The position numbers and the translations under genes were made by a program. Shown here one piece after another: positions 24,330 through 34,457 of a stretch of DNA of 64,000 nt. The stretch comes from Homarus americanus (lineage: Eukaryota; Arthropoda; Malacostraca; Decapoda; Nephropidae): NCBI RefSeq assembly GCF_018991925.1, contig NW_024724309.1, positions 1 through 64,000 on the forward strand. The letters run 5' to 3'. Below the pieces are notes generated by a model. That model searched no databases. It was not told where the DNA came from and worked only from the letters and a program-made list of their open reading frames with translations. The number at the start of each line of letters is the position of its first letter. The first letter of the stretch is position 1.

Positions 24330-24900
24330 AATTGGAAAGGGAGAAAGGAGAAGAGGAGAAATAGGGATGGGAGATGGGTAGATGGAGAGAAACGGGGGAG
24401 TGGGGGAGAAAGAGGGAGGGAGAGGAGGAGGAAAAGGGAGGCGGAGAGGGGAATATGAGGGAAGGAGAGGAGGAATAGAGAAAGAGAGAGAGAGAGGAGA
24501 GTGTTATAAGAGGGAAGGAGAGGAGAATCAGGAGGTAAAAAGAGAGGGGAATCATAAAAGGGAAACGAGGATAAGAAGGAGAGAGGGGAATCATAAAGGA
24601 GGAGGCAGGAAAAGAAAGAACGTGGAAAAGGAATACAAAAGGGAGGAAGTAATGGAGGAAAGAGGGAGGGGATAAGAGAGGAGGAGAAGATAGAGTTATG
24701 CTGCTATGGAAAAGGAAATGAGAATAGAAAGGGATAGTTAGAGGGGAAGAGAGGGAGAGAAAAGTGATGAGAGGAAAGGAGAGGGATAATGGAAGATGAG
24801 GAATGAGATGATATGAGAGTAAAAGAAATGACAGAATGGGGGAAGAAGGGTAGTGGAAGAGGATAAAGGAGAGAGAGAGAGAGAGAATAATGGAAGGGAA
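24330..24900. repeat. Purine-rich tract
   Basis: A/G low-complexity sequence on the plus strand, with GGGAATCATAAA(A/G)G units at 24548-24600. Confidence 0.88.
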
Positions 24901-24929
24901 GGAGGGTGAATGGTAGAAAGTCATATCAC

Positions 24930-24972
24930 ACACACACGCACACGCACACGCACACACACACACACACACACA
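24930..24972. repeat. (CA)n microsatellite with CACG variants
   Basis: About 42 bp. Confidence 0.94.
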
Positions 24973-25044
24973 TAAATAAGAAAAACTAAAATAAATGAAA
25001 TTGTACCAAAAGCGTAAGAGAATTAATTATCAATCAACAGGTAA

Positions 25045-25290
25045 TGGGAAGGTGTGTAGGGGGTGTAGAGGTGTGTAGGGGCAGGTGGTGGTGTGTAGGG
25101 GTGTAGAGGTGAGGGGCAGGTGGTGGTGTGTAGGAAGAGGTAGAGGTGTGTAGGGGCAGGTGGTGGTGTGTAGGGGGTGTAGAGGTGTGTAGGGGCAGGT
25201 GGTGGTGTGTAGGAAGAGGTAGAGGTGTGTAGGTGGTGTAGAGGTGTGTAGAGGTAGATGTGTGATTGAGGGGATACAGGTGTGTAGGAG
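25045..25290. repeat. GTGTAGGGG-type minisatellite with higher-order structure
   Basis: Short GGTGTGTAG units combine into larger blocks containing GGGGCAGGTGGTGGTGTGTA and GGAAGAGGTAGAGG. These blocks recur in the same order at about 25060-25145 and 25150-25235. Confidence 0.9.
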
Positions 25291-25768
25291 GAGGTGTCGG
25301 GATGGCAGGAGACGAGTGTTTTGTCTTCTCGCCACCAGGAGGCCTGGTATGCTACGAGCCTAAAACCATTTCCCTCGTAATTCTTTTCCACCGCTGTGTG
25401 CTCTCGTCTTATATCCCAAATCAAAATAATTTTCCCAGAGAGATTAATAATACGAATTAATCCACACTGGTTAAATCTGACATGTTGTAGAAATAAGACA
25501 AATTCAGGAATGGTGAAATATTGGTAAGTGTGGAAGTGAGGGATAATGATGTTAGCACGTGCCCCACCCATTATGCTGCAGGCGCTCCCTCCCCCCACGT
25601 AGAAATGGGACGCTGATGAGGAGGAGGAGGGGGACCACGATCTAATAATCTAGTGGTTTATACAGCCACCTTCACAATCATCATCCTGGCGACGTTTTCC
25701 TACGATTCACGAATTCTGTTGAGTGTTGTTCTACAGTACACAGTACCAAACGGCGTGAAATTACACTT

Positions 25769-25888
25769 TTGTCAAAAAAAAAAAAAAGCCACCAACCCGA
25801 CACACCATCCACGACAAGTGCCCTACGTCCTCTCAGAGACGGTGAGGTCAAGGGTGAGTCCAGGGAGTGGAACACAGACCTCTGTGTC
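25769..25888 (+). other. Possible exon 1 of an unrecognised gene remnant (unit 1)
   Basis: An open frame that begins next to a run of A and reaches the peptide REWNTDLCV, where it meets a good splice-donor sequence (GTC|GTAAGA, donor G at 25889). A matching acceptor lies 200 bp downstream, and the junction keeps phase 0. The same frame, donor and acceptor are conserved in units 2 and 3, which is expected for recent duplicates and so is weak evidence of function. I recognise no domain. The start of this exon is unknown. Confidence 0.3.
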
Positions 25889-26088
25889 GTAAGAACACGA
25901 AACCGCTGGAACAGCCTTGAACTCACCGCCTCCGAGACAACAGAGGATACCAGTCGTGTCTGACCACAAGGGTGACACTGTAATAAAAATTGGACCTTGT
26001 ATATATATTACATATTCCGTACACATGTTTATCAGCGGCCCTTGTGGAGGTGTAACATTTCCTCAGTGTTTCTTGGATTATCTTACAG

Positions 26089-26307
26089 GTATTTTGCTCC
26101 ACGTGTGTGTACTGGCAGTGGAGGAATAAACCATTACAAGGTCTGGATTATATACGTGAGGCTGAACTTAAGAGCGGAGAAGATGTTCCCGATACAACCA
26201 ACCAACATCACTGTACAGTTAGTAGTTCATGTGATAGAGAATTAATAATACAAGACTTATTTACCACCAGTCTAGAGACAATTGGCTTCACGTTACATGT
26301 TTCCTAA
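26089..26307 (+). pseudogene. Possible exon 2 of the remnant, unit 1 (open version)
   Basis: The exon begins directly after an acceptor (TTATCTTACAG|GTATTTTGC). The frame starts VFCSTCVYWQWRNKP and runs through ELKSGEDVPDTTNQHHC to a stop at 26305-26307, just after the point where units 1 and 2 lose homology with unit 3. At 26242-26244 this copy has a TTA leucine codon where units 2 and 3 have TAA. The sequence looks like a real peptide rather than low complexity, but I do not recognise the family. It is likely a truncated duplicate of the longer frame in unit 3. Confidence 0.35.
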
Positions 26308-26499
26308 ATGAGAGTAAAAAAAATAATTTACTAATATCATTAAAAAAATAATATTTATTTAGTTAAGAGATACAGCAGGCAGAGTAAATGTTGACTGTCA
26401 TAAAGGTGGAAACTTATATATATATAAATAGATATATACCTGAACATTAATTAACTCCAGTAGTAAGTGTTAGTTGGAGTATTAAGTGCCTTCTACCTC

Positions 26500-26765
26500 C
26501 CTTAACTTGATCCTCCTCCTCCCTCACCTCTTCCTTCCTCATCCCTAACCTCGCCCCTCCTCCTCCCTCACCTCTTCCTTCTTCCTCACCTCGTTTCTCT
26601 CCCACCCTTGCCGAGTCCCCCATCTTCATCATCTCTTCTCTCCCACTTCCTCACATCTTCCTTCTTCCTCCCTCACTTCTTCCTTCTTCCTCCCTCACTT
26701 CTTCCTCCCTCACTTCTTCCTTCTTCCTCCATCACTTCTTCCTTCCTCCTCCCCTACAATACTCC
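26500..26765. repeat. CT-rich tract (CCTCCTCCCTCACTTCTTCCTT units)
   Basis: Pyrimidine-rich short tandem units. The equivalent tract in unit 2 is at 27883-28112 and is shorter by several units. Confidence 0.9.
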
Positions 26766-26828
26766 GCCCCCTACTTTTAGCTCACCTCCTCCTCCCCTAA
26801 AACCCCTAAGGGAGCCTCAGGGGGCGAC

Positions 26829-26834
26829 TATAAA
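26829..26834 (+). promoter_or_regulatory. Candidate TATA box, unit 1
   Basis: TATAAA in the context GGGCGACTATAAATGGGCGGG. A GC-box-like GGGCGGG follows, and an ATG lies about 40 bp downstream. The same block recurs in unit 2. Transcription is inferred only. Confidence 0.35.
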
Positions 26835-26924
26835 TGGGCGGGTGATGAGCTCAAATGTGATTAGCAAGCAATGACTCGCGCCGAGGACTGCCACCCTCCA
26901 CTACTGAATATTCCCCCCGTCTCT

Positions 26925-27069
26925 CTCACCCTAGCGACTATCTCTCTCTTACTCTAGCGACTATCTCTCTCTCACTCTAGAGACTATCTCTCTCTCACCC
27001 TAGCTACTATCTCTCTCTTACTCTAGCGACTATCTTTCTCTCACTCTAGAGACTATCTCTCTCTCACCC
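26925..27069. repeat. CTCTCACTCTAGCGACTAT minisatellite, unit 1
   Basis: About seven units of 18-20 bp. The same array closes unit 2 (28260-28455), and a related array with TGGCGACT follows unit 3 at 29365-29615. Confidence 0.93.
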
Positions 27070-27471
27070 TCCAAACGTTTTCCTACGGTTCACGAATTCT
27101 GTTGAGTGTTGTTCTACAGTACACAGCACCACACGGCGTGAAATTACACTTTTGTCAAAAAAAAAAAAAAGCCACCAACCCGACACACCATCCACGACAA
27201 GTGCCCTACGTCCTCTCAGAGACGGTGAGGTCAAGGGTGAGTCCAGGGAGTGGAACACAGACCTCTGTGTCGTAAGAACACGAAACCGTTGGAACAGCCT
27301 TGAACTCACCGCCTCCGAGACAACAGAGGATACCAGTCGTGTCTGACCACAAGGGTGACACTGTAATAAAAATTGGACCTTGTATATATATTACATATTC
27401 CGTACACATGTTTATCAGCGGCCCTTGTGGAGGTGTAACATTTCCTCAGTGTTTCTTGGATTATCTTACAG

Positions 27472-27627
27472 GTATTTTGCTCCACGTGTGTGTACTGGCA
27501 GTGGAGGAATAAACCATTACAAGGTCTGGATTATATACGTGAGGCTGAACTTAAGAGCGGAGAAGATGTTCCCGATACAACCAACCAACATCACTGTACA
27601 GTCAGTAGTTCATGTGATAGAGAATAA
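27472..27627 (+). pseudogene. Possible exon 2 of the remnant, unit 2 (stop-containing)
   Basis: Same acceptor and frame as in unit 1, but an in-frame TAA at 27625-27627 ends it after SSSCDRE. The upstream donor equivalent lies at 27272. Likely a dead duplicate. Confidence 0.35.
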
Positions 27628-28175
27628 ATAATACAAGACTTATTTACCACCAGTCTAGAGACAATTGGCTTCACGTTACATGTTTCCTAAATGAGAGTAA
27701 AAAAAATAATTTACTAATATCATTAAAAAAATAATATTTATTTAGTTAAGAGATACAGCAGGCAGAGTAAATGTTGACTGTCATAAAGGTGGAAACTTAT
27801 ATATATATAAATAGATATATACCTGAACATTAATTAACTCCAGTAGTAAGTGTTAGTTGGAGTATTAAGTGCCTTCTACCTCCCTTAACTTGATCCTCCT
27901 CCTCCCTCACCTCTTCCTTCCTCATCCCTAACCTCGCCCCTCCTCCTCCCTCACCTCTTCCTTCTTCCTCACCTCGTTTCTCTCCCACCCTTGCCGAGTC
28001 CCCCATCTCCATCATCTCTTCTCTCCCATTCCCTCACATCTTCCTTCTTCCTCCCTCACTTCTTCCTTCTTCCTCCCTCACTTCTTCCTTCCTCCTCCCC
28101 TACAATACTCCGCCCCCTACTTTTAGCTCACCTCCTCCTCCCCTAAAACCCCTAAGGGAGCCTCAGGGGGGCGAC

Positions 28176-28181
28176 TATAAA
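28176..28181 (+). promoter_or_regulatory. Candidate TATA box, unit 2
   Basis: Same context as in unit 1 (GCGACTATAAATGGGCGGG). It lies about 290 bp upstream of the start of unit 3. Confidence 0.35.
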
Positions 28182-28217
28182 TGGGCGGGTGATGAGCTCA
28201 AATGTGATTAGCAAGCA

Positions 28218-28442
28218 ATGACTCGCGCCGAGGACTGCCACCCTCCACTACTGAATATTCCCCCCGTCTCTCTCACCCTAGCGACTATCTCTCTCTCTCA
28301 CTCTAGAGACTATCTCTCTCTCGCCCTAGCGACTATCTCTCTCTCTCACTCTAGACTATCTCCTCTCACCCTAAAGCGACTATCTCTCTCTCACCTAGAC
28401 CATCTCTCTCTCACCCTAGCGACTATCTCCTCCTCACTCTAG
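28218..28442 (+). other. Short ATG frame downstream of the unit-2 TATA box
   Basis: Begins [16 protein letters not shown] about 40 bp after the TATA box, then turns into translation of the CTCTCACCCTAGCGACTAT array. The start context is shared with unit 1 (26871). The repetitive continuation argues against a real protein; it could at most be a leader. Confidence 0.15.
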
Positions 28443-28463
28443 AGACTAATCTCACCCCTCCAA

Positions 28464-29075
28464 ACGTTTTCCTACGATTCACGAATTCTGTTGAGTGTTG
28501 TTCTACAGTACACAGCACCACACGGCGTGAAATTACACTTTTGTCAAAAAAAAAAAAAAGCCACCAACCCGACACACCATCCACGACAAGTGCCCTACGT
28601 CCTCTCAGAGACGGTGAGGTCAAGGGTGAGTCCAGGGAGTGGAACACAGACCTCTGTGTCGTAAGAACACGAAACCGCTGGAACAGCCTTGAACTCACCG
28701 CCTCCGAGACAACAGAGGATACCAGTCGTGTCTGACCACAAGGGTGACACTGTAATAAAAATTGGACCTTGTATATATATTACATATTCCGTACACATGT
28801 TTATCAGCGGCCCTTGTGGAGGTGTAACATTTCCTCAGTGTTTCTTGGATTATCTTACAGGTATTTTGCTCCACGTGTGTGTACTGGCAGTGGAGGAATA
28901 AACCATTACAAGGTCTGGATTATATACGTGAGGCTGAACTTAAGAGCGGAGAAGATGTTCCCGATACAACCAACCAACATCACTGTACAGTCAGTAGTTC
29001 ATGTGATAGAGAATAAATAATACAAGACTTATTTACCACCAGTCTAGAGACAATTGGCTTCACTTCACATGTTTC
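28464..29075. repeat. Tandem triplication, unit 3 (partial)
   Basis: The third copy, offset 1389 bp from unit 2. Homology to units 1 and 2 stops close to CATGTTTC at about 29075. The sequence then continues an open frame instead of the AT-rich spacer. This breakpoint suggests unit 3 retains the original 3' flank and that units 1 and 2 arose by duplication with loss of that part. Confidence 0.95.
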
Positions 29076-29184
29076 ACAGCAACTTGTGGTGATTAGCATG
29101 ATACAAACAGGTGACTTCCTTACAGATAAACTTAAAAGATTTGGTGTTCCATTTACTTACAAGGTTGGTTGTTTTGAGTCCTAG
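28861..29184 (+). pseudogene. Possible terminal exon of the remnant, unit 3 (longest form)
   Basis: Starts at the conserved acceptor. The frame is interrupted by TAA at 29014-29016, but on the same frame coding potential continues past the duplication breakpoint through QQLVVISMIQTGDFL and FGVPFTYKVGC to a TAG at 29182-29184. An AATAAA polyadenylation-like signal follows at about 29322. The continuation in frame across the breakpoint is the best sign that this once was a real exon. Family unknown. With the internal stop it is called a pseudogene; the stop could be an assembly error. Confidence 0.4.
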
Positions 29185-29364
29185 TTAAGTACTGGAAATA
29201 CTCTGTAACAATCAATGCCACAATATCCTGACCACTGCAGACAGTTATTCACACCCTTACTTTGTGACGTCTACTCTGTAATGCTTTTGCTCTACCGCTT
29301 ACAGGATGAGTATGGGGTGCATAATAAACTAGCTGTTATAAGTGGCAAAATTCACAATATAATT

Positions 29365-29615
29365 CTCTCACTCTGGCGACTCTCTCACCCTGGCGACTCT
29401 CTCACCCTGGCGACTCTCACACCCTGGCGACTCTCACACCCCGGGGCGACTCCCACCCCGGCGACTCACACCCTGGCGACTCTCTCACCCCGGCGACCTC
29501 TCACCCTGGCGACTCTCACACCCTGGCGACTCTCTCACCCTGGCGACTCTCACACCCTGGCGACTCTCTCACTCTGGCGACTCTCACACCCTGGCGACTC
29601 TCACCCTGGCGAAGT
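29365..29615. repeat. 15-bp minisatellite (CTCTCACCCTGGCGA)
   Basis: About seventeen units of CTCTCACCCTGGCGA with a CACAC variant. Related in sequence to the arrays that end units 1 and 2 (TAGCGACT against TGGCGACT). Confidence 0.95.
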
Positions 29616-29841
29616 TTATTGCCCATTCGTCATTTATATCACCCTTACTGGAGACTGTAATTGAATTGTGGGATCTTTTAGGGGAAGAAGAGGGGGAGGG
29701 TGAGGAGGAGGAGCAGGAGGAGGAGAAGGAAGAGGGGGAAGGGGAGTAGAAGAAAGAGAAGGAACAAAGAGAAGAGAGTGGTAGAAAAAGAGAAAAGTGA
29801 AAGTAAATTAATGAAAAAGCGATGAGGAAAAAGAAGGTTTG

Positions 29842-30255
29842 CTTAAGTTTAGGTTAGGTTAAGTTAGGTTAGGTTAGGTTAGGTTAGGTTAGGTTAGGTT
29901 AGGTTAGCGATAAGTTTGGTTAAGTTATGGGTAGATTTGGTTAAGTGAGGTTATATGGAAGGCGAGGTTAGTTTAAGTTAGGTTAGAGGAAAGTTATGTT
30001 AGTTTAGGTTAAGTTAGGTACATATATCAAATGAGATTAATTTAAGAGGTAGATTAGGTGGAGGTTAAGTTAGAACATGTTAACGTTAAATTACAGTTAG
30101 GTTAAGTTGGTTAACGTCAATGACAAGTTAGGTGAGATTAAGTTAGCTTAGGGGTAAGTTTAATCAAGGTAGGTTGGGTTAGTATGGGGTGGATAAGGTT
30201 AGCTTGGGTTAGGTTAAGCTAGGTTAAGTTTGGTTAGGTTAGGTTAGATAAGATT
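29842..30255 (+). repeat. Interstitial TTAGG block with decaying flank
   Basis: A perfect core of TTAGG pentamers at 29851-29907, then about 350 bp in which AGGTTAAGTTAGG motifs persist at lower density. TTAGG is the telomere unit of most arthropods. Confidence 0.93.
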
Positions 30256-30269
30256 ATCACTCCCGGCAC

Positions 30270-30354
30270 ATGTGTGTGTGTGTGTGTGAGTGTGAGTGTG
30301 TGTGTGTGTGGGGGGTATAATGGTTTATGACGCGACCTCTACCTGCCTGCTAAG

Positions 30355-30408
<54 letters not shown>

Positions 30409-30475
30409 TGTGAGAGTGTGTGTGTGTGGGGGGTATAATGGTCATGACGCGACCCTCTTACCTGCCTGCCTGCTA

Positions 30476-30509
<34 letters not shown>

Positions 30510-30560
30510 GGGTATAATGGTCATGACGCGACCCTCTTACCTGCCTGCTAAGAGTGTGTG
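30270..30560. repeat. Compound repeat: (TG)n plus GGGGTATAATGG...GCTAAGAG unit, three copies
   Basis: Three copies of a block with GGGGGTATAATGGT, CATGACGCGACCCTCTTACC and TGCCTGCTAAGAG, at about 30310-30358, 30428-30478 and 30507-30553, each followed by TG dinucleotides. Confidence 0.95.
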
Positions 30561-31071
30561 TGTGCACCTGAGAGGAAGCCACCTACCCCCAAAAGCGCTT
30601 GCATATAATCCCTCTCTCTGACTTAACCCTCTGAGGCCCTCGTTAACATCAAAGCCACATTGCTCATTAAATCTTTTTTTTATCCAGATTTCCATTAAAA
30701 GTTCGATAATTCCAAGAAAATATAATAAAAAATAAAAGGAAGAGATGTAGAGTAGGAGGGAAATCAAAAACTTTATCAGGGGAACTTCAAAGGAGACATT
30801 CTCTTTAGGGGAAAGTTGGAGGAAAATAGCCGGGCGCGTTAATGAATTTTTATTGTTAACGCCAATTTCCCTCTTTTTAGGGGGTGGAGGGAGTGGGAGG
30901 GGAGGGGGGGGTGATGTTTTATAAAGATGCTCTCACTACCCTCTTTCCTCCCTCCTGCCTCCTCCTCCCGTGCTCCTCCCTCCTCCTCCCAGTCCTTCTC
31001 CTCTTTCAAACTTCTGTTAACAATAATGGAGTGATTAGTGTGTTGTTGAATGGTCTTCTGTGGCTGAGGAA

Positions 31072-31073
31072 AC

Positions 31074-31133
<60 letters not shown>

Positions 31134-31149
31134 TAAATAATAATAATGA
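31072..31149. repeat. (AAT)n microsatellite
   Basis: About 75 bp of AAT trinucleotides. Confidence 0.95.
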
Positions 31150-31258
31150 ATCAAGATATTATTTTTTTAGGTTAACAAATATATTGACAACGCTTGGAGT
31201 ACAGTTTGCCTATTCTGAGTAATTGAGTCAGGTCTTGACACTGAGGGTATTAATACTA

Positions 31259-31280
31259 CGAGAGAGAGAGAGAGAGAGAG

Positions 31281-31354
<74 letters not shown>
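31259..31354. repeat. (GA)n microsatellite
   Basis: About 95 bp with one TA interruption. Confidence 0.97.
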
Positions 31355-31355
<1 letters not shown>

Positions 31356-31439
31356 ACACACGTTATAAACACTAACCATTGTGGGGGTTGTCATGTTCAT
31401 TCATTTACCAGAGTGACAAGTGCTTACTATACCCAACTT

Positions 31440-31680
31440 CCCTCCCTCCTCACTCAACTCCCTCCCACCCACCCCTACCTTCCCTCCCTCTCTCACTAAC
31501 TCCCTCCCACCCACCTACTCCTCTTCCCCTCCCCTCACCAACCCCTCCCACCCACCTACTCCTTCCCCTCCCTCTCTCATCTACCCCTTCCCACCCACCT
31601 ACCGTCCCTCCCTCTCTCATCTCGCTCCCCTCCCACCCACCTACCCTCCCACCCACCTACCTTCCCTCCCTCTCACCTGA
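31440..31680. repeat. CCCTCCCACCCACCTAC-type pyrimidine-rich minisatellite
   Basis: Tandem CTCCCACCCACCTAC and CTTCCCCTCCCTCTCTCA blocks alternate. The open frames are repeat artefacts. Confidence 0.88.
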
Positions 31681-31689
31681 CACACATAC

Positions 31690-32460
31690 CATCCCAAATA
31701 AAAAGGAAAAATTACACAGGATATACACACATAAAACTATTCCACACCGCCATACTGTCCCTCAACAAATAAAAAACCAGAATATGTGGCCTTCATATAT
31801 TCAGTCACGCGTCCATAGTTTTTTAGATTTTATTCTGTAAGTGAAATGGACTTTGGAACTGAACTAAAGTAAAAAAAAAAAAGAAGTGTATCATGGTATT
31901 TATTCATTTATATCATGTCAGAGATGTTAAGGATAGTTATACCTTAATTGTTTTGGAATATTTACTTATACTAAAAGAAAAACATTTATTTTTTCTGTTA
32001 CCTGTGTTTAATAATGTTATATAATCGTTTCTATTCTTCCGTAATAGGCTTAGGTGCATATGAAGATTAGACACCCAAAATAATCACCTTTTACCCTTTA
32101 TCATTAGGCCTAACTTAAATAATTGAAAAAGGGTTAAAGATGACCCCTCTCCCCCCCCTTTGAAACTCGTCCCACCAAAGCTAGACCTCCTCCTTCACAG
32201 TTACTCTCCCCTCCCTTTTCTCCCCTTACTACAAACACCCTTAGGTTTGTTTCCCCTGTCCCCTTTATAGTTCAAAGTTCCCCCTTATTCCCCCTTCCTC
32301 TTTCTCCCCTCCCATCCTCTTACCGAAGAACCTCTTGAAATAAGGGAAGGGAAAGGGAGGGAGGGAGTGGGAGGAGAAGAGGGAAAAGGGGGGGGGGTTA
32401 AAGGGGGAGGTTGAAGAGGCAGTGGGAAGTGAGGTGCTTTTGGTAGTAGGCCTATGGGGA
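31690..32460. other. AT-rich, then G/C-homopolymer-rich stretch; no gene
   Basis: No recognisable gene. Pyrimidine-rich at 32140-32330 and purine-rich at 32340-32420. Confidence 0.4.
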
Positions 32461-32462
32461 CA

Positions 32463-32509
<47 letters not shown>

Positions 32510-32510
32510 A
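32463..32510. repeat. (CA)n microsatellite
   Basis: About 45 bp of CA dinucleotides. Confidence 0.95.
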
Positions 32511-32992
32511 CTACAACAATATTAACTCCACTGTAGTCTTAAGTGATTATATATACTTAAATCAATTAATTTAACAACTTAATTTACAATAATATTTAAA
32601 TTATTACAAAGAAGGGTTTAATAATTTCTCTCAGTATTTAATTAATATGATTATAGGAAAAAATATAATTCATCTAAAGTATTGTATATAATATTTTTTT
32701 TTGCTTTTACTCTATTTTTTCAGAGACTTTAAATACAACAGATATTTACGATATATGAAAAAAATCCCGTTAATGATGGGAATTAAGAGTGGGCGAGGTG
32801 GAGTGGGTGTGGAGTGGGCGTGGAGTGGGAGGAAATTGGTACTCGGGTGCACTTGGTGGGGGGTAGGCCTACTAAATATGCTGTTACAAAAATTGTGTAA
32901 GAATGTTCCCACATACTTGTTTAGGTTCGTTTAAATATACAATGCACTGAGGCCTTCAACCTTGTGACGACAGACATGGTGATAATTAATGC

Positions 32993-33040
<48 letters not shown>

Positions 33041-33106
33041 CGACAGAAATAGATAGACAGAAATAGAAAAACAGACGGACAAACACAGATACACATAGAC
33101 AGACAC

Positions 33107-33139
<33 letters not shown>

Positions 33140-33160
33140 TAGACAGACAGACAGACAGAA

Positions 33161-33195
<35 letters not shown>
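32993..33195. repeat. (CAGA)n microsatellite
   Basis: About 200 bp of CAGA tetramers with an internal degenerate part. Confidence 0.96.
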
Positions 33196-33196
<1 letters not shown>

Positions 33197-33767
33197 TGAA
33201 GACATACAAAAAATGATAAACAGTTAGTCGATTCAGCATTAAGTCCAAGAAATCAATTAAAAGTTTATTTCCACTGATGTCCTTAAAACACCACAATATG
33301 CAAATGAGGTTAATATAATAAGAAATAATGCCATTTACAATTCTCTATCAGGATTCAGTTTATTATTTGCTTGTGTGTGTGTGTGTGGAAGGTAATAGTG
33401 GTTTGTTGAGGTTAGTATTATTTTTTTCTTCAAGTCTTTAAGTTTGGCATCAATATGAATCACTCTATGTTTGTCCCCAGTAGTGAACTAAGTGAGTGTC
33501 TATTTCCAGTGTAACCTTCACAAGTTAGATTTTTCGTCCTTGAGATAAAAAAGAATATATTTTTCCATATGTCCCGATCTGTTCAATGAGATATATATAT
33601 TTTTTTTTCTTCACAATATCTATCATTAACTTCTCGGGGATAATATTATCACTAAATTCATCTTTTCCAATTCAGAAATCTCTTTAATTAATTCTTTAAT
33701 CGCATTTCCATTTTTCGTGTCGGCTTGTGAGTTCTTTATAGCACATCTATATTTATATTAGAGTTAT
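33196..33767. other. AT-rich stretch without recognised gene
   Basis: Nothing identifiable beyond a short (TG)n run at 33371-33386. Confidence 0.4.
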
Positions 33768-33769
33768 TT

Positions 33770-33770
33770 G

Positions 33771-33812
<42 letters not shown>
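33770..33812. repeat. (TG)n microsatellite
   Basis: About 42 bp of TG dinucleotides. Confidence 0.95.
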
Positions 33813-33814
<2 letters not shown>

Positions 33815-34059
33815 CTGCCTCGATATCAACATAATCCTGCCAAAAGTGACAATTTCGTTTCGGAAAGACCACGTGAAGTCCATCATGTCAACATCTACTG
33901 ACGAGTTACTGCACCACATGGCCTACGTGACCTCACACAGTAGGGCAAGAGACCAGCCCGGGCCATCAACTGTAAACTATAATTTGTATGTTTAATTTAT
34001 GTTCCTTCTCCTTTAAATAATGAAAGCTTTGTTAAACGTCCCACCCACCCTAAGTCTTT

Positions 34060-34148
34060 CATGTAATACCGGTAAGTCATTTATGGCCAATGTATATTTT
34101 CAGCCTTCGGCTGCTGAACTTTTCAATATTATTATTATTATTATTATC
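34060..34148 (+). mobile_element. LINE 3' end (copy C) with hairpin and (ATT)n tail
   Basis: TATATTTTCAGCCTTCGGCTG closely matches the 3' end of the LINE copies at 55.2 and 61.2 kb. The hairpin CAGCC-TTC-GGCTG (34101-34113) has the same stem but a different loop from those copies. An (ATT)n tail follows at 34128-34148, then (CA)n. The upstream part (33810-34060) does not obviously match the other copies, so this may be a related family or a badly decayed copy. The left boundary is arbitrary. Confidence 0.6.
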
Positions 34149-34250
34149 ACACACACACATGTATGCACGCACTCACGCACGCACGCACGCACTAATAATA
34201 ATAACAATAATAAAGCACTACCAATATTCCCCCCCCCACACACACACACA
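34149..34250. repeat. (CA)n, (CACG)n and (AAT)n simple repeats
   Basis: CA dinucleotides directly after the LINE tail, then GCAC tetramers, a short AAT run and CA again at 34240-34250. Confidence 0.9.
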
Positions 34251-34457
34251 ACTCGCTCGTGCAGTAAGGTAGACAGTTCCTTCAGTTCAATAATGTATTA
34301 GTGAGCGTGAAAAGCGGCGGTTTGGCCTCAGCTTACCATATCCTGTTTCTTTTCGCACATTTCCGCTACGAAGGTTGAAGTAATTGGTGTTACAAGTTGA
34401 TTACACTCAGGTGACCCCAACGGAGGTACTGGCGCACTCACGTATACATACATAACA

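Larger units (their letters stand above)
25692..27074. repeat. Tandem triplication, unit 1
   Basis: The first of three direct copies, starting at ACGTTTTCCTACGATTCACG. The unit contains a possible two-exon remnant, an AT-rich spacer, a CT-rich tract (26500-26760), a TATA box (26829) and a short CTCTCACCCTAGCGACTAT-type array (26925-27068). Unit 1 differs from units 2 and 3 at several positions they share, for example GTACCAAACGG against GCACCACACGG. Confidence 0.97.
27075..28463. repeat. Tandem triplication, unit 2
   Basis: The second direct copy, offset 1383 bp from unit 1 and nearly identical over its length. Differences are a few substitutions, a shorter CT tract, one extra G before GCGACTATAAA, and a longer CTCTCACCCTAGCGACTAT array. 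Confidence 0.97.

Noticed and set aside
25681..25926. Minus-strand ORF repeated in each triplicate unit (27064-27309, 28423-28698)
   Set aside because: It overlaps the plus-strand exon candidate, contains a Phe run from the poly(A) stretch, and its conservation is explained by recent duplication. I could not decide the coding strand firmly, but the splice signals favour plus.
33815..33995. Forward frame upstream of LINE 3' end copy C as its coding region
   Set aside because: It does not match the C-terminus of copies A and B, and half of it is dinucleotide translation.
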